From Nitrosomonas sp. (GTDB taxonomy: Bacteria > Pseudomonadota > Gammaproteobacteria > Burkholderiales > Nitrosomonadaceae): DNA of 9,667 nucleotides. This document shows positions 1 through 8,435 of this stretch, piece after piece. The stretch's first letter is position 1, and each line of letters opens with the position of its first letter. Location: the NCBI GenBank assembly GCA_029881855.1, contig JAOULU010000041.1:1-9667 (forward strand), written 5' to 3'. The translations under genes and the position numbers were made by a program. The notes under the pieces are model-generated. The model did no database searches and was not told the origin of the DNA. It worked only from the letters and a program-made list of their open reading frames with translations.

Positions 1-1
1 A

Positions 2-1678
2 GGCGGTGGCAAATCACTTTGTTATCAAATTCCCGCATTATTAAGAGAAGGTGTTGCGGTGATTGTGTCACCATTGATTGCACTAATGCAGAATCAAGTT
101 GCGGCATTGCATGAAGTTGGAGTGCGTGCTGCATTTTTGAATTCTTCTTTGTCGCATGAAGACGCGGCTGAAGTGGAGCGGAATATCCTTGCAGGTGAAT
201 ATGATTTGCTTTATATTGCGCCGGAACGATTATTGACTTCGCGATTTCTACATTTGTTGAAGCGGCTACCTGTCGCCTTGTTTGCAATTGATGAGGCACA
301 TTGTGTGTCGCAGTGGGGGCATGATTTTCGTCCAGAGTATAGCCAATTATCCATCTTGCATGAACGCTTCCCACAAGTTCCTCGAATTGCGCTTACAGCA
401 ACGGCTGATACGGTCACACGTGCGGAAATCATTGAGCGTTTGGGGCTAGGTGAGGCCAGAGTATTTGTTTCTAGTTTTGATCGTCCCAACATTCGCTATC
501 AGATTGTAGATAAAATCAACAGCAAGTTACAGTTACTGACATTTATCCGAGCTGAGCACGAAGGTGATGCGGGTATTGTGTACTGTTTATCACGTAAAAA
601 AGTGGAAGAAACCGCTGAATGGTTGTTGGGCAAAGGTATCACGGCGATTGCCTATCATGCTGGTATGAGTGCACATACTCGAAGTGAAAATCAGAAACGA
701 TTTTTGCGTGAAGAAGGTATTGTGATGGTTGCTACGATTGCGTTTGGTATGGGGATTGATAAGCCAGATGTACGTTTTGTGGCTCACTTGGATTTACCTA
801 AAAGTATTGAAGGTTATTATCAGGAAACGGGTCGTGCAGGTCGTGATGGACAAGCAGCCAATGCTTGGATGGCTTATGGCCTAGGTGACGTGATTCAGCT
901 ACGGCGTATGATAGAAGAATCTAAGGCGCAAGCACAATTCAAAAAAGTGGCTTCAACAAAACTTGAGGCCATGTTGGGATTATGTGAAACCACCCTTTGC
1001 CGTCGGGTTCGTATGTTAAGCTATTTTGGCGAAAATACTTCTACTGAAGCTTGCGGGAATTGTGATGTCTGCTTGAATCCTCCGAGAGTTTGGGATGCTA
1101 CTGAAACCGTACAGAAGGCGTTGTCTTGTGTTTATCGTACAGGGCAACAGTTTGGCGCTGGCCATTTAATTGATGTGCTTCGAGGCAATCATACTGAGCG
1201 CGTGAAGGAATGGCATCATGATAGCATCAGCACATTTGGTATTGGGCAAGAGCTGCCAGTTAAAGCATGGCGTTCAGTTTTTAGACAAATAGTGGCGCTG
1301 GGACTCCTGACAACAGATACTGATAGCTTTGGTTCGTTATGTCTTACTGAAGCTAGTCGTGCCGTATTGAAAGGCCAGAAAACAATCAATTTACGTCAAT
1401 ATGTTGCGCAGGAAAAGATATTAAATAAACAAAATAGTGTTGATTCGATAACTTTTGATCGCGATGAACAATATTTGTGGGAGCGATTGCGCGCTTGGCG
1501 TGCTACACTAGCAAAGGAGCATGGTGTGCCTGCGTATGTTATATTTCATGATACGACATTGAGGGAGTTGGTGCGTTTATGCCCACAAACCAGAGGTGAG
1601 CTACGCCAGGTGACAGGGGTTGGAGTGCGCAAGCTAGAAAGATATGGTGATAATTTAATGGCAATTTTGCGGATATGA
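2..1678 (+). CDS. recQ: ATP-dependent DNA helicase RecQ, 5' end missing
   Basis: RecQ is a 3'-5' superfamily 2 DNA helicase that unwinds duplexes, forks and recombination intermediates in the cytoplasm. The frame is open from base 2, which falls inside the Walker A motif ([14 protein letters not shown]), so about 50 N-terminal residues lie outside the window; the GTG at 59 is internal, not a start. Visible in order: motif II DEAH at 290-301 followed by the RecQ-specific aromatic-rich loop ([13 protein letters not shown]), the [10 protein letters not shown] segment, motif V ([15 protein letters not shown]), and motif VI ([10 protein letters not shown]) at about 821-850. The RQC zinc site has four cysteines (one in TLCRR, three in CGNCDVC), then the winged helix. 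A C-terminal HRDC domain (about 1460-1675) ends in [11 protein letters not shown]. The 558 visible residues fit a full length near 610. No frameshift is seen. No clear terminator follows the stop. Confidence 0.97.
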   Translation, partial: GGGKSLCYQIPALLREGVAVIVSPLIALMQNQVAALHEVGVRAAFLNSSLSHEDAAEVERNILAGEYDLLYIAPERLLTSRFLHLLKRLPVALFAIDEAHCVSQWGHDFRPEYSQLSILHERFPQVPRIALTATADTVTRAEIIERLGLGEARVFVSSFDRPNIRYQIVDKINSKLQLLTFIRAEHEGDAGIVYCLSRKKVEETAEWLLGKGITAIAYHAGMSAHTRSENQKRFLREEGIVMVATIAFGMGIDKPDVRFVAHLDLPKSIEGYYQETGRAGRDGQAANAWMAYGLGDVIQLRRMIEESKAQAQFKKVASTKLEAMLGLCETTLCRRVRMLSYFGENTSTEACGNCDVCLNPPRVWDATETVQKALSCVYRTGQQFGAGHLIDVLRGNHTERVKEWHHDSISTFGIGQELPVKAWRSVFRQIVALGLLTTDTDSFGSLCLTEASRAVLKGQKTINLRQYVAQEKILNKQNSVDSITFDRDEQYLWERLRAWRATLAKEHGVPAYVIFHDTTLRELVRLCPQTRGELRQVTGVGVRKLERYGDNLMAILRI

Positions 1679-1879
1679 TTTTTGAGCCTTTAAAGCGCAT
1701 AATCTGTGGTAAAAAGTACAACAACCCTGTTGTGCAAAAACAACGAGATTGTGTTTAAATATTTATGGAATATATGTTTTTCTTGCAGTAAATGCCCGTG
1801 TTGGGCACAATCCGATCAAACCTTCTCGAATGGGTGGGTCATAATAATGGGGTGCTTTTTGCCGATTTAGTTGGGTGAA

Positions 1880-1908
1880 TTGACAGCCTCAGCCGTTTAA
1901 TATTAAAG
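1880..1908 (+). promoter_or_regulatory. Candidate sigma-70 promoter for the porin gene
   Basis: A perfect -35 hexamer TTGACA lies at 1880-1885. The AT-rich stretch after it offers two -10 choices: TATTAA at 1901-1906 (15-bp spacer) or TTAAAG at 1903-1908 (17-bp spacer). Neither is ideal, so the -35 is convincing but the exact -10 is not. It would give a short leader of about 20-25 nt ending in the strong ribosome-binding site of the porin. The remaining part of the 258-nt gap after recQ (1679-1879) contains only short imperfect stems and no gene I can support. Confidence 0.4.
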
Positions 1909-1936
1909 GGTTTTAACATAAAAGGAGAACTTCAGA

Positions 1937-3157
1937 ATGAAGAAGAAGCTAATTTCACTAGCCGTGGCCAGTGCACTTGCAACCCCAATGGTTGCATCAG
2001 CACAAAGCACGCATGTCACAATGTTTGGTAGTGTGCAGGCTGAGTATAGTACTGTCGATATTGAAGGGATTAGTAGCCAGGCACATGTTGGTGATGATAC
2101 GGGTCGCTCAAGATGGGGATTGCATGTTGTTGAAGATCTTGGCGGTGGTTTAAAGGCTAAGGTACATGTTGAATATGGTTTCAGTACAGGTAGTGGAAAT
2201 TTAGGTGTGGCTCGTGAACGCTGGGCTGCCCTAGCAAATGATGACTGGGGTGAAATTAAGTTTGGTCGCGTTCAGTCTCCTTTTAAGGACTTTGCAGGTG
2301 GTATGACTATTGACCCATTTGCTTATACATCACTTCAGGCAGGTGGTAGTGGTGGCACAATGACGGCATCAGCAAATGGTTTGGGCGCAGGTGCCAACGG
2401 TTTCGTTAATAGTGCACTGCGTTATGATTCACCAACGGTAGATGGTTTTACCTTTTCAGGATTGTTGATGCCAGGTGATTCAAGGAGATTTGACCCAACC
2501 TCATTAGGGGGAGCTCCTGTTGGACTTGGTGTTAACCCTACAAATTCTGGTGGTGAAGATGGCGAGTGGGATTTCCAGATTGCGGGTACCTATGAGATGG
2601 AAATAGAAGGCCATGATATTACTGTGTTTGGTGGTTATTCTAGAGATAATATAAGTACCGTGCAAAAAACATTTGGTGTTCTTAAAGATGAAGAAGTTTG
2701 GCGTGGTGGCGCAACTTGGAGCTACCAAAACTTCCGTATTAGGGGTCAGTACGAAAACATCCAAAATGCGGTCGGTGCATCGACTTGTACAACCGCTGGA
2801 ATGCTGGGAGCTCAACAACCCACAGTTGCTGGTCTTCCTTTAGGAGATACACGTGCGCAATGTAATTCTGCTATGAATCTTAATGGCGATGGTGATATTT
2901 GGTTTGTCGGCGGTGAATATATCGTGGGCGATACTCGTTTAATCGCACAAGGTGGTATGGCTAATGCGAATAAAGTTTCGGGTGTTGCATTTTCTTCTAG
3001 CCGCGAGGTAAGCAGTTTTACCGTTGGTGCGATACATAATCTGAGCAAACGTTCAAGCTTATTTGGTGGTTATCAGCGTACAATGGTTGATGATACCAAT
3101 TTTGTTGCTGACAGTGATGCTAACAAATATACCATTGGTATCCGTCACGACTTCTAA
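1937..3157 (+). CDS. Outer-membrane porin, general bacterial (16-stranded trimeric) type
   Basis: This is a beta-barrel porin for passive diffusion of small hydrophilic solutes across the outer membrane. Residues 1-22 form a Sec signal peptide: a KKK start, a hydrophobic core, and an ASA site before Q23. The mature protein opens with a typical strand (VTMFGSVQAEY). It has the family signature NSALRYDSP near 158-166, a likely constriction loop L3 around 113-135 (SPFKDFAGGMTIDPFAYTSL), alternating amphipathic strands, and ends in F406 (TIGIRHDF), the Bam-recognised C-terminal signal. The 406 residues fit the family. The ATG has a strong Shine-Dalgarno, AAAGGAGA at 1921-1928, eight bases upstream. 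The only two cysteines, C284 and C309, flank what is probably an outside loop. It stands alone between its own promoter and terminator. Substrate preference cannot be read from sequence. Confidence 0.93.
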   Translation: MKKKLISLAVASALATPMVASAQSTHVTMFGSVQAEYSTVDIEGISSQAHVGDDTGRSRWGLHVVEDLGGGLKAKVHVEYGFSTGSGNLGVARERWAALANDDWGEIKFGRVQSPFKDFAGGMTIDPFAYTSLQAGGSGGTMTASANGLGAGANGFVNSALRYDSPTVDGFTFSGLLMPGDSRRFDPTSLGGAPVGLGVNPTNSGGEDGEWDFQIAGTYEMEIEGHDITVFGGYSRDNISTVQKTFGVLKDEEVWRGGATWSYQNFRIRGQYENIQNAVGASTCTTAGMLGAQQPTVAGLPLGDTRAQCNSAMNLNGDGDIWFVGGEYIVGDTRLIAQGGMANANKVSGVAFSSSREVSSFTVGAIHNLSKRSSLFGGYQRTMVDDTNFVADSDANKYTIGIRHDF

Positions 3158-3172
3158 TCAAGTCTGTTTGAT

Positions 3173-3200
3173 AAAAAAGGCACCTTTGGGTGCCTTTTTT
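3173..3200 (+). terminator. Rho-independent terminator after the porin gene
   Basis: A perfect GC-rich stem, GGCACC (3179-3184) with GGTGCC (3189-3194), closes a TTTG loop and is flanked by A6 (3173-3178) and T6 (3195-3200). It begins 15 bases after the porin stop. Because the A and T runs are symmetric it could also act on the opposite strand, but no minus-strand gene reads into it here. Confidence 0.93.
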
Positions 3201-3232
3201 ATTGCCTGTTGATTGACCTTGATTGTTCTGTC

Positions 3233-3247
3233 ACGTAGAGTCTACGT
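3233..3247. promoter_or_regulatory. 15-nt palindrome, possible operator
   Basis: ACGTAGA-G-TCTACGT is a perfect 7-bp inverted repeat around one central base. It lies 17-31 bases upstream of a TATACT hexamer (3264-3269), so it covers the position where a -35 box would be expected (3241-3246, TCTACG, a poor match). That placement suits a dimeric regulator, perhaps an activator, but this is inference: no cognate regulator is in the window and only one copy is seen. Confidence 0.3.
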
Positions 3248-3263
3248 TTATTTGTGGTGTAGT

Positions 3264-3269
3264 TATACT
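3264..3269 (+). promoter_or_regulatory. Candidate -10 element for the 3344 gene
   Basis: TATACT differs from the TATAAT consensus at one position and lies about 75 bases before the start at 3344. No good -35 lies 16-18 bp upstream; the expected position is occupied by the right arm of the 15-nt palindrome. The -10 overlaps the outer edge of the hairpin at 3266-3311, so a transcript starting about 7 bases downstream would lack part of the hairpin's left arm. Confidence 0.3.
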
Positions 3270-3311
3270 TATTAAGGAGTTGCTGATTAGTCAGTAACTC
3301 CTTAATAAGTA
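3266..3311. repeat. Near-perfect 21-bp inverted repeat (hairpin), not a terminator
   Basis: The left arm, 3266-3286, pairs with the right arm, 3291-3311, around a four-base loop TTAG (3287-3290). All 21 positions pair except one G-T at 3282/3295, which is a G-U wobble in RNA. The outer 16 bp are perfect (ending in AAGGAGTT on the left, AACTCCTT on the right). The arms are AT-rich and not followed by a T run, which argues against an intrinsic terminator. The left arm holds a Shine-Dalgarno-like AAGGAG that the right arm would sequester. It ends 32 bases before the start codon at 3344. Confidence 0.85.
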
Positions 3312-3343
3312 ATCAATAGCGTTCTAAGGGAGAATTAGCAGTT

Positions 3344-3805
3344 ATGAGTATGAAGAAGTGGACAGATGAAGAGCTGATCTCAACACGTGATAATCTAGAA
3401 GAGTGGAAAAATCGTTATAATAAAACAAGATCAGGTTCTAAATTATGGCTATTTACTGCATTTCTTGGCGCCTTTGCTGTATCAACTGGATTAGCGTTTA
3501 TTTTTATTGATGGTGTAACAGCGCTGAGTATTTTGTTAATAGTGATGGGGGCATTTACTTGTTATTCATGGTTTAGGAGTGAGAAACAGAAGAATGATAA
3601 TGAAACCTTTCTTGCTGATATCAATAAAGAGATTAAACGTCGTAAGAAGGTTGCCTCAAAATCAAAGAACAAAAATACAGGAGAGGGGAAAACTAAAAAG
3701 GATGAGCCCATAGAGGCTGTTGCTGAAGTTAAGTCTGAAAAACCGTCCCAAGTGGAAAAGAAGAAAAAGCCAAAGAAAAAAATCGAAAAGAAAGTCCAAG
3801 ATTAG
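3344..3805 (+). CDS. Hypothetical small membrane protein with two helices and a lysine-rich tail
   Basis: I do not recognise a family. The 153 residues divide into three parts. The N-terminus (1-33) is charged and probably helical (WTDEELISTRDNLEEWKNRY). Two predicted transmembrane helices lie near 34-55 and 58-77, joined by a very short turn (DG). The hydrophilic tail (78-153) is extremely rich in Lys and Glu (for example VEKKKKPKKKIEKK near 137-150). By the positive-inside rule both termini should be cytoplasmic. The ATG at 3344 has AAGGGAG at 3326-3332, eleven bases upstream; a second ATG at 3350 is less well placed. The tail codes for a run of seven A (3776-3782), and the next reading frame is open across it into the gene at 3853, so this may be only the N-terminal part of a longer protein. 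Confidence 0.72.
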   Translation: MSMKKWTDEELISTRDNLEEWKNRYNKTRSGSKLWLFTAFLGAFAVSTGLAFIFIDGVTALSILLIVMGAFTCYSWFRSEKQKNDNETFLADINKEIKRRKKVASKSKNKNTGEGKTKKDEPIEAVAEVKSEKPSQVEKKKKPKKKIEKKVQD

Positions 3806-3852
3806 TTCATCTTTTTGTAGGTGAAAAATTACCGTTAAAGTTTTATTCGCAG

Positions 3853-4317
3853 ATGAAAGAAGATGATCACTTCGTAAAATTTGGCTTGAGCTTGACTGAT
3901 AGTAGCTTATTGAGTGCGTTATGTCAGTTTGTATGGGTTCAGAGTGAGTCGTTGCCACTAATTTTTGATGTGGAGAACGAAATTTATACAAAGCAGGGTA
4001 TCACCTTGCCTGTATTAAAGCATCTTGAAACAATTGGTTTGGTTATCTTTGAGGCTAATGGTTTTGTTAAAAAAAGATTTGGTAAGCATATTCGTTTATT
4101 CTATTGTGGTAGGCCAACAAAAATAGGTTATGAAAATGATGGAGATAATCAATTAGATTTGGGGGTTATTCTGCTAACAGAGCGAGGCAAGGAATTAGTA
4201 CATGGGTATAAAGCGATCAAAAATCAGGAATTCTATGAGTACGTAATTAGCAGATGGTTTCAACAAGGTTATCTTTTGTCATCAATACAAGTTGATCGTA
4301 AAAATAAATACCTCTGA
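3853..4317 (+). CDS. Uncharacterised protein, possibly the C-terminal half of a split gene
   Basis: This 154-residue frame has no confident family. Its pattern (LPLIFDVE..YTKQGITLPVLKHLETIGLV, later VILLTERGKELV) resembles a winged-helix-like C-terminal region that I associate, weakly and from memory, with DUF2806/TIGR03899-type proteins. It has no signal peptide or membrane helix and looks cytoplasmic. The ATG at 3853 has no recognisable Shine-Dalgarno and lies 47 bases after the previous stop. The same frame is open back to 3739, with no other ATG, GTG or TTG available, and the intervening codons read as a plausible peptide (LVHLFVGEKLPLKFYSQ). That suggests a frameshift link with the upstream gene. 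Its stop at 4315-4317 is two bases from the stop of the convergent kinase gene. Confidence 0.6.
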   Translation: MKEDDHFVKFGLSLTDSSLLSALCQFVWVQSESLPLIFDVENEIYTKQGITLPVLKHLETIGLVIFEANGFVKKRFGKHIRLFYCGRPTKIGYENDGDNQLDLGVILLTERGKELVHGYKAIKNQEFYEYVISRWFQQGYLLSSIQVDRKNKYL

Positions 4318-4319
4318 GA

Positions 4320-5588
4320 TCAAAGTATGAGAATAGCACGGTAATCATTGACATTAGTATAAGTTGGCCCAGTCATTATAAGGTCGTCTAATTTTTCAAA
4401 AAAGTGATAAGAATCGTTGTTTGCTAGGAATGATTCCGTATTCATACCCAGTGCTTTAGCACGATGCAAAGAGTCAGGTGTGATAATTGCGCCAGCATTA
4501 TTTTCTGACCCATCTATTCCATCAGTATCACAAGCAATGGCATAAACCTTCTCTAGGCCATTGAGTGCGATCAGTAAAGATAATAAGAATTCGGTATTTC
4601 TCCCGCCACAGCCCCTTCCCTTAACTGTAACGGTGGTTTCTCCTCCAGAAAGTAGTGCTACAGGAGGTTTTAGAAGCTGCGAGCGCTGGTTAAATTCTCT
4701 TGTTAGCGTCGCGTAGGCTTTTCCAACGTTGCGGGCTTCGCCCGTTACAGCTTCGTCTTGAATGAGTGCTGCGATATTGTTTTTCTGGAAGTAGATTTGT
4801 GCTGCTAGCAGTGACTGATTGGCGCTGGCAATAATCTTGTTTTCTACCTGTGTAAAGAAATGGCAGCCAGGCTTAGGTGTTTCATCAAGTTGTTGCTGAC
4901 TCCCAGCAAGTAGTGCCTGCTTAATGGTGGCGTGTGCTTCAATATGGTACTTATTAATTACCGCAATCGCATCAGCATAAGTTGTTGGGTCGGGGGTGCA
5001 AGGACCAGAGGCAATATGTGTAGGGTCATCACCCGTGACATCTGAAATAATTAATGCATGGATAGGTGCATGGCAAATGGCAGCCAATCTGCCGCCTTGA
5101 ATAGCCGACAAGTGTTTACGTACGGCATTTACTTCCTGAATCGTTGCGCCACAACATAATAGCTGATGCGTTAGTTCTCTAAGGTCTTGTAGTGCAATAC
5201 TTGGAATGGGCAAAGACAGTAGGCTGGACCCGCCACCGCTAAATAAACAGAGTAATAGATCCTCGGCCCCGAGTGCTTTGGTCATGGTAAGAATTTGATG
5301 GGATGCTTGAACCCCATTGTCATCGGGTAGTGGATGCCCTGCCTCAACAACTTTTATTTTCTGTGTGACTAGACTATGTCCGTACCTGGTGATAACAAGC
5401 CCATCAATGGGAGCATCATGAGGCCAATGATTTTCTACTGCAAGTGCCATGGCAGCCGCAGCTTTACCTGCACCGATGACGAGTGTACGACCTTTGGGTG
5501 GATCTGGAAGATGTTTTGGAACAATATGTTTTGGATCGGCAGCTTTTATGGCAGCCTTGAAGCTGTTAAGAAGGCATGTGCGAGGCAT
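4320..5588 (-). CDS. gckA: Glycerate 2-kinase (MOFRL family; often annotated hydroxypyruvate reductase)
   Basis: The enzyme phosphorylates D-glycerate with ATP to 2-phosphoglycerate in the cytoplasm, feeding glyoxylate, serine or tartrate-derived carbon into lower glycolysis. The 422 residues match the family length. The N-terminal DUF4147 domain shows VIGAGKAAAAMA (37-48), SGGGSSLL (117-124), NAVRKHLSAIQGGRLA (154-169) and ISDVTGDDPTHIASGP (181-196). The C-terminal MOFRL domain shows SGGETTVTVKGRGCGGRNTE (314-333) and ACDTDGIDGSENNAGA (352-367). Homologues are frequently called hydroxypyruvate reductase or TtuD; the kinase assignment is family knowledge, and the symbol is by homology. The ATG overlaps the uvrA stop (TAATG), with only a weak AAGAA before it, pointing to translational coupling. 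No glyoxylate or tartrate gene is adjacent, so its pathway here is unclear. Confidence 0.92.
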   Translation of the reverse strand: MPRTCLLNSFKAAIKAADPKHIVPKHLPDPPKGRTLVIGAGKAAAAMALAVENHWPHDAPIDGLVITRYGHSLVTQKIKVVEAGHPLPDDNGVQASHQILTMTKALGAEDLLLCLFSGGGSSLLSLPIPSIALQDLRELTHQLLCCGATIQEVNAVRKHLSAIQGGRLAAICHAPIHALIISDVTGDDPTHIASGPCTPDPTTYADAIAVINKYHIEAHATIKQALLAGSQQQLDETPKPGCHFFTQVENKIIASANQSLLAAQIYFQKNNIAALIQDEAVTGEARNVGKAYATLTREFNQRSQLLKPPVALLSGGETTVTVKGRGCGGRNTEFLLSLLIALNGLEKVYAIACDTDGIDGSENNAGAIITPDSLHRAKALGMNTESFLANNDSYHFFEKLDDLIMTGPTYTNVNDYRAILIL

Positions 5589-8407
5589 TATTTCTTAAGC
5601 ATGGTTTGTAAAAAATGGCCGGTAAAACTGTTTTTATTGGCAGCAATATCTTCGGGCGTGCCTTCGGCTACAATGTAACCACCTCCATCCCCACCTTCAG
5701 GGCCAAGATCAATAATCCAATCTGCTGTTTTAATGACATCGAGATTATGTTCAATGACGACCACCGTATTGCCATGATCACGTAGTCGGTGCAGTACTTT
5801 CAATAATAAATCAATATCCTGAAAATGCAGGCCAGTGGTCGGTTCATCAAGTATATACAGTGTCCGTCCAGTATCACGTTTAGAAAGCTCCAAGGATAGT
5901 TTTACGCGTTGTGCCTCGCCACCAGACAGTGTAGTGGCTGATTGTCCCAGGGTGATATATCCGAGACCGACATCCAGGAGTGTTTGTAATTTGCGTGCCA
6001 CTATGGGTACTGCACTAAAGAATTCAGATGCGTTTTCAACAGTCATTTTTAAGATGTCATTAATACTTTTTCCCTTATATTGAATCTCCAATGTCTCACG
6101 ATTGTAGCGTTTGCCATGACAGACATCACAGGTGACATAAATATCGGGTAAGAAATGCATTTCTACTTTTATGACGCCATCACCTTGGCAAGCTTCACAA
6201 CGTCCACCTTTGACATTAAAGGAGAAGCGTCCCGGTACATAGCCGCGTTCTCTTGCCTGTGGTACACCAGCAAATAATTCTCTAATAGGCGTAAATAGTC
6301 CGGTATAAGTTGCCGGGTTAGAGCGCGGTGTACGTCCGATTGGGCTTTGATCCATATTGATGACTTTGTCAAAAAACGCTAAGCCTTCAATATGTTTGTG
6401 TGGTCCCGGTTCAGCATTGCTGGCATAAAGATGTCGTGACACAGCACGATGGAGTGTCTCGTTAATGAGCGTAGACTTGCCGGACCCAGACACGCCAGTA
6501 ATGCATACAAATAGTCCAATAGGCAGATTAAGGGTAATGTTTTTAAGATTATTTCCAGAGGCTTCTTCAACAATCAGTATTCTGTCTTTGTTGAATTCGG
6601 TGCGTTGGTCAGGAATCTTAATTGATAATCTACCGGAAAGATATTTGCTGGTTAGTGAGTGACTATTGTCTTGTATCTCTTGTGGCGTGCCTTCAGCCAC
6701 GATAACCCCTCCATGTTCACCCGCACCAGGACCCATGTCAACAACATAATCAGCAAGTTGTATGGCGTCTTGATCATGCTCAACCACGATAACGCTATTG
6801 CCCAGATCACGAAGGTGTTTGAGTGTGTCAAGCAAACGTCCGTTATCGCGTTGGTGCAAACCAATGGATGGTTCGTCCAATACATACATGACACCTGTTA
6901 AACCGGAGCCAATTTGACTGGCTAGTCGAATGCGTTGGGATTCTCCTCCAGATAGCGTGTCAGCAGAGCGGTCCAAAGATAAATAATCCAATCCAACATT
7001 ATTGAGAAATTGTAAGCGGCTTGAGATTTCCTTAATAATCCTCTCTGCAATAGATTGTTTATGACCGGGTAATTTTATTTTGTCAAAAAATAACTTGGTT
7101 TGTTTTAATGGTAATGCATTAACTTCATAAATAGCTTGTCCACCAACATGAACATGACGTGCCGCTTGGCAAAGTCGTGTACCTTTGCATTCAGGGCAAG
7201 TTTGGGCATTAAGATATTTGGCCAATTCTTCGCGTACTGTTTGTGATTCTGTTTCTTTGTAGCGTCGTGTCAGGTTGGGGATGATGCCTTCAAAAGTGTG
7301 TGTTTGGCGGCTTTTTTTGCCGTCATCTTTTAAATAGGTGAATTGAATTTTCTCTTTACCAGAGCCATGAAGAATAATATTTTGCGTGTCTTCATTTAAG
7401 TCTTCAAAGGGGGTTTCTAGGTTAAAGTCATAATGTTTAGCAAGGTTTGTTAACAATTGAAAATAAAATTGATTGCGTTTATCCCAATTTTTGACTGCAC
7501 CTGAAGCCAGTGATAGATGTGGGAAGGCAACTACACGTGCAGGATCAAAAAAAGTAATTTGACCCAGACCATCACATTTATTGCACGCACCTAATGGATT
7601 ATTAAATGAAAATAATCTGGGTTCTAATTCAGACAGCGAATAACTGCAAACGGGGCAACTAAATTTGGCGGAGAAAAGATGCTCTTTACCTGTATCCATT
7701 TCAACAGCTAAAGCACGCCCATCAGAATGACGCAATGCTACTTCAAATGATTCTGCCAAACGTTGTTTTGCTTCGGGTGAAGTTTTTAGGCGATCAATGA
7801 CAACTTCTAGTGTATGTTTCTTGGTTTTCTGTAGTTTAGGTAAATCATCTATTTCATAAGTTTTACCGTCTATGCGCAGACGCACAAAGCCTTGTGCACG
7901 TAGTTCATCTATTAGATATGTTTGTTCGCCTTTACGATCAACGACGAGTGGGGAAAGTATCATGAGTCGAGTATCAATGGGAAGTTCAAGGACATGATCT
8001 ACCATTTGTGAAACACTCTGGGCTGTCAACGTGATGTTGTGTTCGGGACAATATGGATCGCCGATTCTGGCGAACAATAACCGTAAATAATCGTGTATCT
8101 CAGTGACTGTGCCCACCGTGGAGCGTGGGTTATGTGAAGTAGCTTTTTGCTCGATGGCAATGGCGGGAGACAGCCCTTCAATCAAGTCGACATCTGGTTT
8201 TTCCATTAGTTGCAGAAACTGGCGGGCATAAGCTGAGAGTGATTCAACGTAACGTCGTTGACCTTCTGCATAGAGTGTGTCGAATGCAAGCGAGGATTTT
8301 CCTGAGCCAGAAAGACCTGTAATAACGATGAGTTGGTTACGCGGCAGATCAAGATTGACGTTTTTTAGATTGTGGGTGCGGGCACCTCTAATTTTTATAA
8401 ATTCCAT
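5588..8407 (-). CDS. uvrA: Excinuclease ABC subunit A (UvrA)
   Basis: UvrA is the damage-sensing ATPase of nucleotide excision repair; as a dimer it loads UvrB at lesions, after which UvrC incises. The 939 residues agree with the usual length of about 940. Two ABC ATPase modules are complete. The first has Walker A GLSGSGKS (31-38), a zinc module (C251, C254, C275, C278), signature LSGGE (485-489) and Walker B VLDEP (509-513). The second has Walker A GVSGSGKS (638-645), the C737/C740/C760/C763 zinc finger needed for damage verification, LSGGE (827-831) and ILDEP (852-856). An additional CPEC (404-407) sits in the first module. All key residues are intact. Its ATG has no strong Shine-Dalgarno. 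It is the first gene of a two-gene unit with the glycerate kinase and is divergent from the MFS gene. I see no LexA box upstream. Confidence 0.98.
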   Translation of the reverse strand: MEFIKIRGARTHNLKNVNLDLPRNQLIVITGLSGSGKSSLAFDTLYAEGQRRYVESLSAYARQFLQLMEKPDVDLIEGLSPAIAIEQKATSHNPRSTVGTVTEIHDYLRLLFARIGDPYCPEHNITLTAQSVSQMVDHVLELPIDTRLMILSPLVVDRKGEQTYLIDELRAQGFVRLRIDGKTYEIDDLPKLQKTKKHTLEVVIDRLKTSPEAKQRLAESFEVALRHSDGRALAVEMDTGKEHLFSAKFSCPVCSYSLSELEPRLFSFNNPLGACNKCDGLGQITFFDPARVVAFPHLSLASGAVKNWDKRNQFYFQLLTNLAKHYDFNLETPFEDLNEDTQNIILHGSGKEKIQFTYLKDDGKKSRQTHTFEGIIPNLTRRYKETESQTVREELAKYLNAQTCPECKGTRLCQAARHVHVGGQAIYEVNALPLKQTKLFFDKIKLPGHKQSIAERIIKEISSRLQFLNNVGLDYLSLDRSADTLSGGESQRIRLASQIGSGLTGVMYVLDEPSIGLHQRDNGRLLDTLKHLRDLGNSVIVVEHDQDAIQLADYVVDMGPGAGEHGGVIVAEGTPQEIQDNSHSLTSKYLSGRLSIKIPDQRTEFNKDRILIVEEASGNNLKNITLNLPIGLFVCITGVSGSGKSTLINETLHRAVSRHLYASNAEPGPHKHIEGLAFFDKVINMDQSPIGRTPRSNPATYTGLFTPIRELFAGVPQARERGYVPGRFSFNVKGGRCEACQGDGVIKVEMHFLPDIYVTCDVCHGKRYNRETLEIQYKGKSINDILKMTVENASEFFSAVPIVARKLQTLLDVGLGYITLGQSATTLSGGEAQRVKLSLELSKRDTGRTLYILDEPTTGLHFQDIDLLLKVLHRLRDHGNTVVVIEHNLDVIKTADWIIDLGPEGGDGGGYIVAEGTPEDIAANKNSFTGHFLQTMLKK

Positions 8408-8435
8408 TGGCTATCTATGTACGAGTCAACCTGCT

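Noticed and set aside
1716..1735. Stem GTACAACA / TGTTGTGC after recQ
   Set aside because: Eight pairs including one wobble, but followed by A residues on the plus strand, so not a recQ terminator. On the minus strand it is followed by T5, yet no minus-strand gene is there to terminate.
1765..1791. Nine-codon mini-ORF (ATG GAA TAT ...) upstream of the porin
   Set aside because: No Shine-Dalgarno, too short, and upstream of the best promoter candidate; no sign of a leader peptide.
1793..1807. Short inverted repeat TGCCC / GGGCA in the porin upstream region
   Set aside because: Only five pairs with a five-base loop and no flanking signal; expected by chance in 258 bases.
2504..2818. 104-codon open frame on the minus strand inside the porin
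   Set aside because: Fully antisense to a well-supported porin; composition is a reverse-frame artefact with no domain or ribosome-binding site.
4281..4296. ATCAA / TTGAT stem near the convergent stops as a terminator
   Set aside because: Five AT-rich pairs with a six-base loop and no T tract on either strand.
6652..6901. Overlapping open frames of 80 codons on both strands within uvrA
   Set aside because: Both lie wholly within the intact uvrA coding frame and show no independent family signal.
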